From NCBI GenBank assembly GCA_031270205.1, contig JAISYA010000085.1:1-23436 (forward strand): DNA of 23,436 nucleotides. Direction: 5' to 3'. A model generated the notes under the pieces. That model saw only the letters and a list, made by a program, of their open reading frames with translations. It was not told the DNA's origin and did not search any database. Every line of letters begins with the position of its first letter. Position 1 is the first letter of the stretch. The position numbers were made by a program, and so were the translations under genes. This DNA is from Treponema sp. Its GTDB lineage: Bacteria > Spirochaetota > Spirochaetia > Treponematales > Breznakiellaceae. Positions 7,842 through 14,878 of this stretch are shown in pieces.

Positions 7842-8434
7842 TGCGTATAATCATGAATCTGCTGGCAAACATTGCCGCTCTGTACTCGCTGCTGATTTTA
7901 GTCCGGGTGATGATTACCTGGTTCAGCGGCGCGCGTTACGGAAAACCCGTTGAGCTTTTATCCAGGATCACCGATCCCTATCTTGACTGGTGGCGTAACA
8001 CCCTGCGGCTGCGGGCAGGTTTCCTGGACCTTTCGCCCATCGCCGCAATGGCGGCCCTTTCCCTGGCCCAGACCATTTTTTCCACGATTGCCCGTTACGG
8101 CAGGATCAGCTTAGGCGTCATTCTCGCCATTGTCCTTTCCGCCGTCTGGTCGGCGCTTTCTTTTATTCTCGGTTTCTGCCTCATCATCCTTGTCCTGCGT
8201 TTTATCGCCTTTATGACCAACCGCGATACCCGCGGCGCTTTCTGGAGGATCATCGACACCATCTCAGAGCCCCTGCTCTACCGGATCAACCGGATCATTT
8301 TCGGCAAACGTCAGGTTAATTACCTTACCGGAATCATCACCGCCATCGCGGTTCTGGCCGTGGTCTGGATCGGCGGGAGATTCCTGGTGGAGCTGCTTGC
8401 CGGTCTTTTGCTCAGACAACGACTCCCCGTCTAA
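7841..8434 (+). CDS. YggT family integral membrane protein
   Basis: 197 residues from the ATG at 7841, which overlaps the dnaE stop (TAATG) and has GGAGGG at 7831-7836. The protein is mostly membrane segments, about four: near residues 4-24, 55-75, 90-115 and 160-185. It carries two YggT-like halves; the first has LLILVRVMITWF followed by LSRITDPYLDWWR, the second has ILVLRFIAFM followed by IIDTISEPLLYRINR, each with the family's tail of a helix then a D/S-x-I-(S/T)-(D/E)-P motif. YggT proteins are inner-membrane proteins linked to cell division or osmotic stress in some bacteria, with no settled biochemical activity. Placed between dnaE and recG in an apparent operon. Confidence 0.85.
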   Translation: MRIIMNLLANIAALYSLLILVRVMITWFSGARYGKPVELLSRITDPYLDWWRNTLRLRAGFLDLSPIAAMAALSLAQTIFSTIARYGRISLGVILAIVLSAVWSALSFILGFCLIILVLRFIAFMTNRDTRGAFWRIIDTISEPLLYRINRIIFGKRQVNYLTGIITAIAVLAVVWIGGRFLVELLAGLLLRQRLPV

Positions 8435-10525
8435 ATGTTTCTCCGTTCCCTTACCGCGCCGCTTACTACTATCCGGGGTATCGGCCCCGTCCTCGTGCCC
8501 AGGTTTGCCCGCCTGGGAATACGCGATGCGGCGGGCCTGCTCTGCCATTATCCCCGCGACTGGGAGGACCGGAGCCGGCGCGTGCCGATAAAAGACTTTC
8601 ACCGCAGCCGGGTCTGCACCGAAGTTACGGTCATTGCCCGCGACTGGATAGGCTTCGGCAGAATGAGGGCGCTCAAAGTCCATGTTGAAGATGAAAGCGG
8701 CAGGGCGGCGCTGCTCTGTTTTAACCGCCCCTGGATGGAAAAACAGCTTGTCCCGGGCCGCCGCTACCGTTTGTGTGGCCATTTTTATTACAAATACCGC
8801 GAGATACAGTCCAGCTCTTTTGAAATTGAGCCAATCGTTCCCGGCGAGCTTGCCGGGTTTGGCCGCATATTGCCGGTGTATCCCCTGAGCGCCGGTCTCA
8901 CTCAGGCAATGCTCCGCCGTTTCGTTTCCCGCGCCCTTGAGCAGTATGCGCAAAATCTGGAAAACGAACTCCCCGCTGAAATCATTGAGCGGGACCGGCT
9001 GCTTCCAAAAGCCGCCGCGCTTAAGGCGGTTCACTTTCCCGCTTCCGCTTTGGAACTGGAATTGGCAAAAAAGACGCTTATCTATGAGGAACTGTTTTAC
9101 CTTGAAATAATGGTAGGCCGCCGGGCCATTGCGCGGAAAAAAAGCGCGGCCTCTCCGGTTTCCCCGGCCCGGTTTTCGGCTTCGGACCGCGCGTTTACCC
9201 CGCCGCAGAAACGCCTGCTTGAGCGCCTGCCTTTCTCCCTGACAGCCGGGCAGGAGGAGGCTGTCGCGGACATCAACCGCGATATGGCGCATAACGACGC
9301 CCCGCCCATGGCCCGTCTTTTACAGGGCGATGTCGGTTCGGGGAAAACCCTGGTGTCGTTTTTGGCCGCTCTCCGCGCCGTGGAAGACCGCGGCCAGGCG
9401 GCAATTATGGCGCCCACCGAGCTTTTGGCCCGGCAGCACGCGGAGAACGCCGCCCGCCTTTTGGAACCTCTGGGCCTGCGGATCGCCTTTCTTACCGGAA
9501 ACATAAAAGCCGCCGGCAGAAAGGAACTGCTGCGGAGCCTCTCGCTGGGCGAAATTGACATCGTCGTCGGAACCCACGCTCTTTTTTCAAAAGATGTGCA
9601 TTACAAAAACCTCACGCTGGTGGTAATTGACGAGCAGCACCGTTTTGGCGTAACGCAGCGTTCCCTCATCATGGCAAAGGGTGGCCGGCCCCATCTGTTA
9701 ATGATGAGCGCCACTCCCATTCCCCGGACTCTGGCGCTGACGGTTTTCGGCGACATGGACGTGTCGGTAATCCGGGATTTGCCGCCGGGCAGGAAACCCG
9801 TAAAAACCCATCTGGCAAAAGAATCAAGCGAGGGCAGGGTTTACGGTTTTGTGCGCGGGGAGATTGCCGCGGGCCGTCAGGCATATTTTGTCTATCCGTT
9901 AATCGAAGGCGGCGTTGAGGCTGATCTGAAAGACGCGGTCTCCATGGCGGATCGTCTGGCGCGGGAAGTTTTCCCCGATTTTTCCCTTGCCCTGGTCCAT
10001 TCAAAACTCGACGAAGAAAAAAAGCGGCTCACCATGGACCGTTTCCGCGCCGGCGAAATAAAAATCCTCGTTGCCACCAGCGTTGTCGAAGTGGGCGTGG
10101 ACGTACCCAACGCAAGCTGCATGGTCATTGAACACGCCGAGCGTTTCGGCCTTTCCGCCCTCCACCAGCTCCGGGGACGGGTCGGCCGCGGCGGGGATCA
10201 GTCCTACTGTTTTCTCGTTTATTCCGATGAACTCACCGAAGACGGGAAAGCCAGACTCAAAGTGATGCTTGAAAATACGGACGGTTTTGTTATCGCCGAA
10301 GAAGACCTGAAGCTCCGCGGCCCCGGCCAAATTGCCGGCATTGAACAGTCAGGCTACCTTGACCTGGGCATTGCCAATCCCGTCCGTGACGCCGAAGCGC
10401 TTGCCCGCGCCAGAACCGACGCTTTCGCGATTCTGGAAATGGACCCCGGCCTGCTTTTGCCGCAGTCCCGCGTTGTCGCGAGGGTTCTGGAAGAAGCCCC
10501 GCCTTTTGGGGAAGTGGCGCTGTGA
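8435..10525 (+). CDS. recG: ATP-dependent DNA helicase RecG
   Basis: 696 residues, close to the usual RecG length. The ATG at 8435 directly follows the YggT stop and lacks a ribosome-binding site, so translation is probably coupled. The N-terminal wedge region includes a helix-hairpin-helix-like IRGIGPVLVPRFARLGI and an OB-fold near residues 60-150. The helicase core shows Walker A (GDVGSGKT, 298-305), APTELLARQHA, GTHALF, the DEQH box (399-402), MSATPIPRTLALT, the C-terminal helicase motifs VVEVGVDVPNA and QLRGRVGRG, and the RecG-type tail with EEDLKLRGPGQIAGIEQSG. RecG remodels stalled replication forks and branch-migrates Holliday junctions. Its position after dnaE links replication and fork repair in one transcript. 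Confidence 0.96.
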   Translation: MFLRSLTAPLTTIRGIGPVLVPRFARLGIRDAAGLLCHYPRDWEDRSRRVPIKDFHRSRVCTEVTVIARDWIGFGRMRALKVHVEDESGRAALLCFNRPWMEKQLVPGRRYRLCGHFYYKYREIQSSSFEIEPIVPGELAGFGRILPVYPLSAGLTQAMLRRFVSRALEQYAQNLENELPAEIIERDRLLPKAAALKAVHFPASALELELAKKTLIYEELFYLEIMVGRRAIARKKSAASPVSPARFSASDRAFTPPQKRLLERLPFSLTAGQEEAVADINRDMAHNDAPPMARLLQGDVGSGKTLVSFLAALRAVEDRGQAAIMAPTELLARQHAENAARLLEPLGLRIAFLTGNIKAAGRKELLRSLSLGEIDIVVGTHALFSKDVHYKNLTLVVIDEQHRFGVTQRSLIMAKGGRPHLLMMSATPIPRTLALTVFGDMDVSVIRDLPPGRKPVKTHLAKESSEGRVYGFVRGEIAAGRQAYFVYPLIEGGVEADLKDAVSMADRLAREVFPDFSLALVHSKLDEEKKRLTMDRFRAGEIKILVATSVVEVGVDVPNASCMVIEHAERFGLSALHQLRGRVGRGGDQSYCFLVYSDELTEDGKARLKVMLENTDGFVIAEEDLKLRGPGQIAGIEQSGYLDLGIANPVRDAEALARARTDAFAILEMDPGLLLPQSRVVARVLEEAPPFGEVAL

Positions 10526-10539
10526 AAAGCGCCGCGCCC

Positions 10540-10578
10540 GAAGGCTTTCCCAAAACGCCCTGTGACGAACAGGCCTTC
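10540..10578. repeat. Hairpin after recG with similarity to palindromic repeat family
   Basis: GAAGG (10540-10544) pairs with CCTTC (10574-10578) and CCTGT (10559-10563) with ACAGG (10569-10573). It contains GGCTTTCCCAAAAC, which is shared with the left arm of the palindromic units near 2409 and 14495. It lies 14 bases after the recG stop. No T-run follows. The rest of the 211-bp gap (10526-10736) holds an 8-base palindrome at 10616-10623 and the mlaE -10 box; I see no gene in it. Confidence 0.4.
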
Positions 10579-10724
10579 CGGTTTGCGCCGCAGGTTCCCC
10601 CGAAGTCTCATTAGGTCACGTGAAAGGTTTTGCCTGTTTCCTCCTTAATCACGGGCTTTCGCGGCGCGGTCCGTTGGTATCTCAATTACCGCGCGATCCC
10701 TATACGTAAGCGGATAAAAGTGTA

Positions 10725-10730
10725 TATAAT
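10725..10730 (+). promoter_or_regulatory. -10 box for the mla operon, leaderless arrangement
   Basis: A perfect TATAAT is followed by 6 bases and then the mlaE ATG at 10737, so transcription would start at or next to the A of the start codon. No ribosome-binding site precedes the ATG. No good -35 hexamer is seen; the region around 10701-10707 is AT-rich (TATACGT). Confidence 0.5.
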
Positions 10731-10736
10731 AGCGTC

Positions 10737-11507
10737 ATGGGGAATTGGTCGGCGGGGATACGGAGACTTTTCTATAATCTGGGTTTTTTTGCCCGTACCC
10801 TGCAGGGAGTGGGGACTTTTGTTTTTCGCGGGCATGCTTCCTACAAGATACTTACCTCGCAGATACTGTTTACCTTTGTGCAGGCCATGGGAATTTCGAG
10901 TCTCCTCGCCCTGGGGATAGGCGCGGTGGTTAATGTTATCGGTATTCCCAATTTGACCAGAATCTCCCAGCAGCAGCTCATTTATTCTTTGCTGATCATC
11001 ATCATAACCAGGGAGCTTGGCCCCCTCCTCACCGCCTTTATTGTCATTGCCCGTTCCGCCACCGCCATCGCCACCGAGATTGCCGGCATGGTGGTTTCGC
11101 ATGAGGTTGAGGCGTATATTTCCATCGGCGTTGATCCCATTGAGCATCTGGCCGTGCCCCGTTTCCTGGGCGTTACCATTTCCCTGATGCTGCTGAACCT
11201 GTACTTTTCGGTGTTCGGGCTGGCCGGCTCTTTTGCGGTGGCCCAGGTTTTTAACGCCCTGCCCGCGGATTATTATTTTAGCAACCTGCTGCAAAATCTG
11301 ACCGTGCAGGATATTCTGATTACGATTATCAAAAGCCTCGCCTTCGGCATGATCATCTCGATTGTCGCCATAACTGAGGGGCTCAGTGTGGAGCGGGCCA
11401 GCACCGAGGTTCCCATTGCGGGGCTGAGGGCGGTAAGCAACAGCTTTGCCGGCTGCATAGTGGTGGATATTCTGCTGTCCGCCGTGTATTATATAGCGAT
11501 GGTGTAG
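10737..11507 (+). CDS. mlaE: MlaE-type ABC transporter permease
   Basis: 256 residues, the usual MlaE length. The family signature ELGPLLTAFIVIARSATAIATEIAGMVVSHEVEA runs from residue 93, including the conserved E-L-G-P and the coupling region, and five to six membrane segments are evident (for example around 38-60, 78-100, 150-175, 195-215 and 230-253). MlaE is the inner-membrane permease that passes phospholipid between the inner membrane and the MCE protein. The next genes encode the cognate ATPase and MCE protein, separated by 4 bases and a short junction, so this is a complete minimal Mla core; no mlaC or mlaB is seen here. The first roughly 30 residues form a short amphipathic stretch as in other MlaE proteins. 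Confidence 0.93.
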   Translation: MGNWSAGIRRLFYNLGFFARTLQGVGTFVFRGHASYKILTSQILFTFVQAMGISSLLALGIGAVVNVIGIPNLTRISQQQLIYSLLIIIITRELGPLLTAFIVIARSATAIATEIAGMVVSHEVEAYISIGVDPIEHLAVPRFLGVTISLMLLNLYFSVFGLAGSFAVAQVFNALPADYYFSNLLQNLTVQDILITIIKSLAFGMIISIVAITEGLSVERASTEVPIAGLRAVSNSFAGCIVVDILLSAVYYIAMV

Positions 11508-11511
11508 GGAC

Positions 11512-12246
11512 ATGGCGGGTATCATCGAACTGAAAAATATCTGCTTTTCCGTCCAAAAACAGAAATTGATTCGGGACGTTTCCCTTGAGTTCAGTGAAGG
11601 AATCGCCACTGCCCTGGTGGGGCCTTCCGGGTGCGGAAAAAGTACCCTGCTGAAACTTGCCGCGGGCCTCCTCGTACCGGACCAGGGGGAAGTGCTGTTC
11701 AGGGGCAAAAATGTGGCCGGTATGAGCCGGTCCGAAAACCTTGAATTCCGGCGGGAAGGGGCGGTGGTTTTTCAGGACTCGGCGCTCTGGGCCAACCAGA
11801 ATCTGTTTCAGATTTTGGAGCTTCCCCTGCGGGTGCATTATCCGTCCATGACCAGGAAAGAGCGGGAGCGGCGGATAGAGGCGGTAGTCTCCGAAGTGGG
11901 CTACCGAAAGGACCTGGGAATCAGGCCCTCCCAGCTTTCCATGGGAGAACAGAAACTCCTTGCCTTTGCCCGCGCACTGATGTGCCGTCCCAGGCTTCTG
12001 TACCTGGACGAATGGACTGAATCCCTGGACGAAAACGCGGCGCAGCGGCTGGTGAATATGGTGCGGGTCAAGCGGGGCGACGGCGTTTCGATTGTTTTTG
12101 TGAGCCACAATATGCGCATAGTCAACGACCTGGCGGATGTGGTGGTGATGGTAATCGGGGGCAGGGTTTTCCTGAAGATCACCAGGGAACAGATCGCCGA
12201 AGATGAAGATCTCAGGCGTTATGTGGAAAGGGGAATGGCCTCATGA
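11512..12246 (+). CDS. mlaF: MlaF-type ABC transporter ATP-binding protein
   Basis: 244 residues with all ABC ATPase motifs: Walker A GPSGCGKST (G37-T45), Q-loop near VVFQDSALWANQN, signature LSMGEQ at 142-147 (consensus LSGGQ with G-Q changed to M-G-E, as is common in MlaF), Walker B LLYLDEW with D166 and E167, and an H-loop in IVFVSHNM. It energises phospholipid transport together with the upstream permease. It begins 4 bases after mlaE, with AGGGA just upstream, and its stop overlaps a small ORF by ATGA. The tail after the H-loop ends in a short acidic-to-basic helix that could contact partner subunits. Confidence 0.93.
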   Translation: MAGIIELKNICFSVQKQKLIRDVSLEFSEGIATALVGPSGCGKSTLLKLAAGLLVPDQGEVLFRGKNVAGMSRSENLEFRREGAVVFQDSALWANQNLFQILELPLRVHYPSMTRKERERRIEAVVSEVGYRKDLGIRPSQLSMGEQKLLAFARALMCRPRLLYLDEWTESLDENAAQRLVNMVRVKRGDGVSIVFVSHNMRIVNDLADVVVMVIGGRVFLKITREQIAEDEDLRRYVERGMAS

Positions 12247-12359
12247 AAGGTTTCATGTCCGGTGTAATGAGCGGCTATGCAGCCGCCCAGGCGGAGGTTA
12301 TCATGAAACAGGGATTTATATTCGATTTAACAGCGCGGCTGTGCTGCCGCGCTGAATAG
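12243..12359 (+). CDS. 38-codon ORF in the mlaF-mlaD junction
   Basis: Starts as ATGA across the mlaF stop and ends at TAG 12357-12359, 8 bases before the mlaD ATG. The peptide begins MKGFMSGVMSGYAAAQ and ends TARLCCRAE. I do not recognise it. Its second in-frame ATG at 12303 sits behind GAGGTTATC, the same site that precedes mlaD, so an 18-residue product MKQGFIFDLTARLCCRAE is equally possible. It may be a leader peptide that couples translation, or a decayed duplicate of the mlaD start. Real coding is uncertain. Confidence 0.35.
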   Translation: MKGFMSGVMSGYAAAQAEVIMKQGFIFDLTARLCCRAE

Positions 12360-12373
12360 AGGTTATCATGAAA
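12271..12373 (+). repeat. Duplicated hairpin plus translation-start unit before mlaD
   Basis: GAGGTTATCATGAAA occurs twice, at 12294-12308 and 12359-12373, exactly 65 bases apart; the second copy contains the mlaD ribosome-binding site and start codon. Each copy is preceded by a perfect GC-rich hairpin: GCGGCT/AGCCGC at 12271-12286 with a 4-base loop, and CAGCGCGGC/GCCGCGCTG at 12331-12354 with a 6-base loop. Confidence 0.75.
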
Positions 12374-13549
12374 TTCACCATACGCTTTGCCGATCAACTG
12401 GTGGGCGGCCTTATTATCCTTGCCCTGGCGATTGTGGTTTTTGTGATTTTCATGCTGGGATCAAGCCAGCGCTGGTTTTCACGGGATTACCAGTTTCAGT
12501 CTTATTTCAGTTCCGCTTCGGGCATCAGTCAGAACATGCCGGTGCAGTACAAGGGTTTTACCATCGGCAGGGTTAAATCCCTCTCCCTTACCGACTCCGA
12601 CGAGGTGGTGGTGCTTTTCACCATTTTTGATACCTATATAGACCGGGTTAAGGTGGGATCCCTCGTGGAAGTACTGGTAAGTCCTATTGGTATGGGCAAT
12701 CAGTTTATGTTTTATCCCGGCGCCGGCGCTTCGCCGCTTAACGAGGGGGCGACTATTCCCACGGTCAACTCGGTAGAGGGGAAACGGCTCCTTGCCAGCG
12801 GGCTGGCAGTACGGCCGGAACGGGATGACAGCATCAATAATATTATGAACCGCGCCGGCACCCTCCTGACCACCCTGAACGATGTCCTGGTCGAGCTGCA
12901 GGATGCTTTTGCGGGAACCGACCAGACCACTCTGGGACGGACCCTGGGCGAGGTGGAAGTAATGGCCAGGGGGCTGCGGGTCTTGTCCCAGACGCTTCCT
13001 GACGATCTGCAAATAACGCTGAGGGAGCTTGTAGGCCAGCTTGATCCGCTCCTGGCCCAGCTTGACCCGGTCATAGCCCAAATTAACGCCATCCTTGAAA
13101 ACGTTAACCAGCTTTCAACCGGGCTTGTCGATCCCGACAACGCCATTATGACGATTCTCGATACTGAGGGGGAATTGTATACGGGCCTGATCGCCGCCCT
13201 CGATTCGATTTCCGCCACGCTGCAAAACATCAACCAGCTTTCCGGCGAGCTGGTCAATCCCGACGGAACCATTATGTCGGTGCTTGATTCCGAGGGAGAT
13301 CTGTACACCAATCTGATATCCTCACTCGAAGCGATTTCCGCCACCCTCAAAAACCTGGAAAAAACCACCGATTTTATCCCCACGCAGCTTCCCCAGGTCG
13401 CGCTGCTGCTCGCGGATTTGCACACCGCGCTCAAAACCGCCGAGGAAGTGCTGATCGCCCTGACCAATAACCCCCTGCTGAAAGGGGGTATTCCAAAACA
13501 GCAGGAAATCCGCGCCGGCGGCGTCCGGCCGCGGGACGCGGAGTTTTGA
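12368..13549 (+). CDS. mlaD: MlaD/MCE-domain phospholipid transport protein
   Basis: 393 residues, starting at the ATG at 12368 behind GAGGTT. A single N-terminal membrane anchor (about residues 12-32) is followed by the MCE domain (about 38-120, with YFSSASGISQNMPVQYKGFTIGRV and VSPIGMGNQF), then a long helical region. MCE proteins anchor in the inner membrane and form a hexameric ring or tube that conducts lipid across the periplasm to or from the outer membrane. The roughly 270-residue tail is much longer than in E. coli MlaD (183 residues in total) and contains a 42-residue tandem repeat at residues 244-327. The longer helical tail resembles needle-like MCE proteins such as PqiB, so it may reach farther across the periplasm. 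Downstream it is followed by a lipoprotein after 1 base. Confidence 0.92.
   Translation: MKFTIRFADQLVGGLIILALAIVVFVIFMLGSSQRWFSRDYQFQSYFSSASGISQNMPVQYKGFTIGRVKSLSLTDSDEVVVLFTIFDTYIDRVKVGSLVEVLVSPIGMGNQFMFYPGAGASPLNEGATIPTVNSVEGKRLLASGLAVRPERDDSINNIMNRAGTLLTTLNDVLVELQDAFAGTDQTTLGRTLGEVEVMARGLRVLSQTLPDDLQITLRELVGQLDPLLAQLDPVIAQINAILENVNQLSTGLVDPDNAIMTILDTEGELYTGLIAALDSISATLQNINQLSGELVNPDGTIMSVLDSEGDLYTNLISSLEAISATLKNLEKTTDFIPTQLPQVALLLADLHTALKTAEEVLIALTNNPLLKGGIPKQQEIRAGGVRPRDAEF
13097..13348 (+). repeat. Two 126-bp tandem repeats inside mlaD
   Basis: Residues 244-285 and 286-327 align over their full 42-residue length: N-(V/I)-N-Q-L-S, G-L/E-L-V-(D/N)-P-D, I-M-(T/S)-(I/V)-L-D, E-G-(E/D)-L-Y-T, (S/A)-I-S-A-T-L. 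The period is exactly 126 bases with no indel. A third unit begins at 13349 (KNLEKT) but does not continue. Confidence 0.85.
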
Positions 13550-13550
13550 T

Positions 13551-14423
13551 ATGGCATCTGAAACCGGCCTGCGAAACCGGCCCATAAGATTGGTTTCTCT
13601 CCTTTTGGGTATCCTGTTTGTGTGTACCTGCTCATCGGCGCCGAAAGCCGACGAGGAAGTATACAGTTTGCGAAAGCGGGCGGAGACCCAGCTCGATGAG
13701 GGCAATAAAGAGGCTGACCGGGGAAACTATGAAAGCGCCCTGATCATAATTAACGAAGCGCGGCGCATCGCGGTGAGCGCCGATGATCCGAGCCTCCGAA
13801 TCCGGACCGGCCTTTCCCGCGGCAATGTGCTGTTTACCCTGGGGCAGGCCGAAGAAGCCGCCGCCGCCTGGGAAAACGCCCTTGCCGAGGCCGAACAATT
13901 GGGAAACCCGGAACTAACCGCGGTAAGCCGCGTCCATCAGGCCCGCGGCAGGCTGCTTTCCCCCGGAGGCGCCGCGTCCGCCCAGGCCATTCGGGAAGAA
14001 GTCAACGGGGAAATGGCGGCGATTACAGACAGTCTGTACGCGGCCTTTGCCCACATGGTTAGCGGCCTTGCGGAAAAAGAACTGGGCCGTTACGCCGAGG
14101 CCGAAGCGGCCCTGGGCCTGAGCGTGGCGATACACGAAAAAGAACGGAATCTGGAAAAGGCCGCCTATGACTGGTATCTTATCGCCTCGTTCCGTTCCCT
14201 TGCCGGCAATTACAACGGCGCCCGGCAGGCCCTGGAAACGGCCATGACCCTTGACCGGCGGGTGGAAAACTCCTACGGCCTTGCCACCGACTGGCGCGCC
14301 CTGGGCGATATCCTCAAAAAAGCCGGCCAGGTGGAGGAAGCCCGGCACGCCTACCTCCGTTCCGCCGAAATCTTCCGCGCCCTGGGACAGGACGAAGAGG
14401 CCGCCGCCACGGAAAACCGCTAG
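13551..14423 (+). CDS. TPR-repeat lipoprotein of the mla operon
   Basis: 290 residues, starting one base after mlaD with GGAG about 7 bases upstream. The N-terminus is a basic stretch then a hydrophobic core (LVSLLLGILFVC) and a loose lipobox ending in a cysteine at 25 or 27 (VCTC), followed by SSAPKADEE, typical of a spirochaete-style lipoprotein. The mature part is helix-rich with at least five TPR-like units (for example NRGNYESALIIINEARRIA, TLGQAEEAAAAWENAL, ELGRYAEAEAALGLSVAI, LAGNYNGARQALETAMT, KAGQVEEARHAYLRSAE). TPR scaffolds assemble protein complexes. Position last in the mla operon suggests it helps place the MCE system or its outer-membrane partner; this is inference. No homology to MlaA or MlaC is visible. 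Confidence 0.8.
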   Translation: MASETGLRNRPIRLVSLLLGILFVCTCSSAPKADEEVYSLRKRAETQLDEGNKEADRGNYESALIIINEARRIAVSADDPSLRIRTGLSRGNVLFTLGQAEEAAAAWENALAEAEQLGNPELTAVSRVHQARGRLLSPGGAASAQAIREEVNGEMAAITDSLYAAFAHMVSGLAEKELGRYAEAEAALGLSVAIHEKERNLEKAAYDWYLIASFRSLAGNYNGARQALETAMTLDRRVENSYGLATDWRALGDILKKAGQVEEARHAYLRSAEIFRALGQDEEAAATENR

Positions 14424-14453
14424 GCAGAATTGAGGCGTTTTCGGACAAAAACA

Positions 14454-14482
14454 TTGAAAGAAAACAAGTATCGTGGTATAAT
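14454..14482 (+). promoter_or_regulatory. Near-consensus sigma70 promoter with extended -10
   Basis: TTGAAA at 14454-14459 and TATAAT at 14477-14482 with a 17-base spacer, and TGG directly before the -10 (extended -10). It is the best promoter I found in the window. Transcription would begin near 14488-14490 and run into the inverted-repeat element at 14492, with no protein gene downstream on this strand. The only genetic candidate downstream is the tRNA-like sequence at 14809. Confidence 0.65.
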
Positions 14483-14491
14483 TCATTTAAG

Positions 14492-14654
14492 ATTGAGGCT
14501 GTTCCAAAACTTCAGTTTTGGAACAGAAACCTTTAAAAAACGCAGTTTTGCAAGGCTTTAGCCTGAAAAACTGCAAGAGCCTGGTCCAAACCCGTGCCCC
14601 CGGCTATGCCGGGAACGTGAGCGCACAGTCAATTAGTTTTGGAACAGGCTCAAT
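14492..14654 (+). mobile_element. 163-bp inverted-repeat element (MITE-like) or structured RNA
   Basis: Twenty-base ends at 14492-14511 and 14635-14654 are inverted repeats with one mismatch (core GAGGCTGTTCCAAAAC against its complement). Directly inside the left end is a perfect 13-bp palindrome half (CTGTTCCAAAACT 14499-14511, AGTTTTGGAACAG 14514-14526), and AGTTTTGGAACAG recurs at 14635-14647. The interior holds two more hairpins: GCAGTTTT/AAAACTGC (14542-14549 with 14567-14574) with an inner AAGGC/GCCT stem, and CCCGGC/GCCGGG (14598-14613). No transposase is seen and no clear target duplication; the ends resemble those of IS5/IS1182-type elements, by recollection only. The 455-bp gap 14424-14878 otherwise holds the promoter, a hairpin and the tRNA-like piece. 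Confidence 0.55.
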
Positions 14655-14691
14655 TATCTATCTTTAGCCTCGCAGGGCTATGAAATCCCCT

Positions 14692-14714
14692 AATTCCTTA
14701 TGTAGTAAGGAATT
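14692..14714. other. Perfect 9-bp hairpin
   Basis: AATTCCTTA (14692-14700) and TAAGGAATT (14706-14714) with a 5-base loop. The stem can be extended by CCT/AGG with a bulge. No T-run follows on either strand, so it is not a standard terminator. Confidence 0.45.
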
Positions 14715-14808
14715 AAGGAAAAAAGCTGCTGTCAACAAAATGCTTTTAACGGTTTTGGGACATTCTTAAAAAAGGCTTATGTATGCGTTAGATAGCAAAG
14801 ACAAGGTA

Positions 14809-14859
14809 TCCCCCGGACCGCTAACCATTGGGTCCGTGGTTCGAACCCGCGCGGGGGAG
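14809..14859 (+). pseudogene. tRNA-like remnant without a D arm
   Basis: TCCCCCG (14809-14815) pairs with CGGGGGA (14852-14858) as a 7-bp acceptor stem, followed by discriminator G. A canonical T arm precedes it: stem CGTGG/CCGCG around TTCGAAC (14835-14851), with a GGGTC variable-loop-like stretch before. Between acceptor and T arm only 19 bases remain; these include GGACC/GGTCC pairing around GCTAACCATTG, so there is at most one middle arm and the D arm is missing. It resembles the 3' half of a bacterial tRNA-Asn. CCA is not encoded. Either a deleted tRNA, an attachment-site remnant, or a functional tRNA mimic. Confidence 0.55.
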
Positions 14860-14878
14860 CTTGATAGCCCGTCCATCA

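Noticed and set aside
8264..9292. 342-codon minus-strand open frame across YggT and recG
   Set aside because: The plus strand has a clear RecG protein and a YggT protein; the antisense peptide has no family features.
14692..14714. Rho-independent terminator of the TPR lipoprotein gene
   Set aside because: The hairpin is strong but has no T-run on either strand and lies 270 bases after the stop.
14809..14859. tmRNA or 6S RNA instead of a tRNA remnant
   Set aside because: tmRNA needs its two tRNA-like ends separated by hundreds of bases and an encoded tag; 6S RNA is one long hairpin with a central bubble. Neither layout is present here.
14424..14878. Leader peptide gene (NHLP or Nif11 type) for the exporter
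   Set aside because: No open frame with a double-glycine leader was found in this gap or in the 22158-22224 gap.
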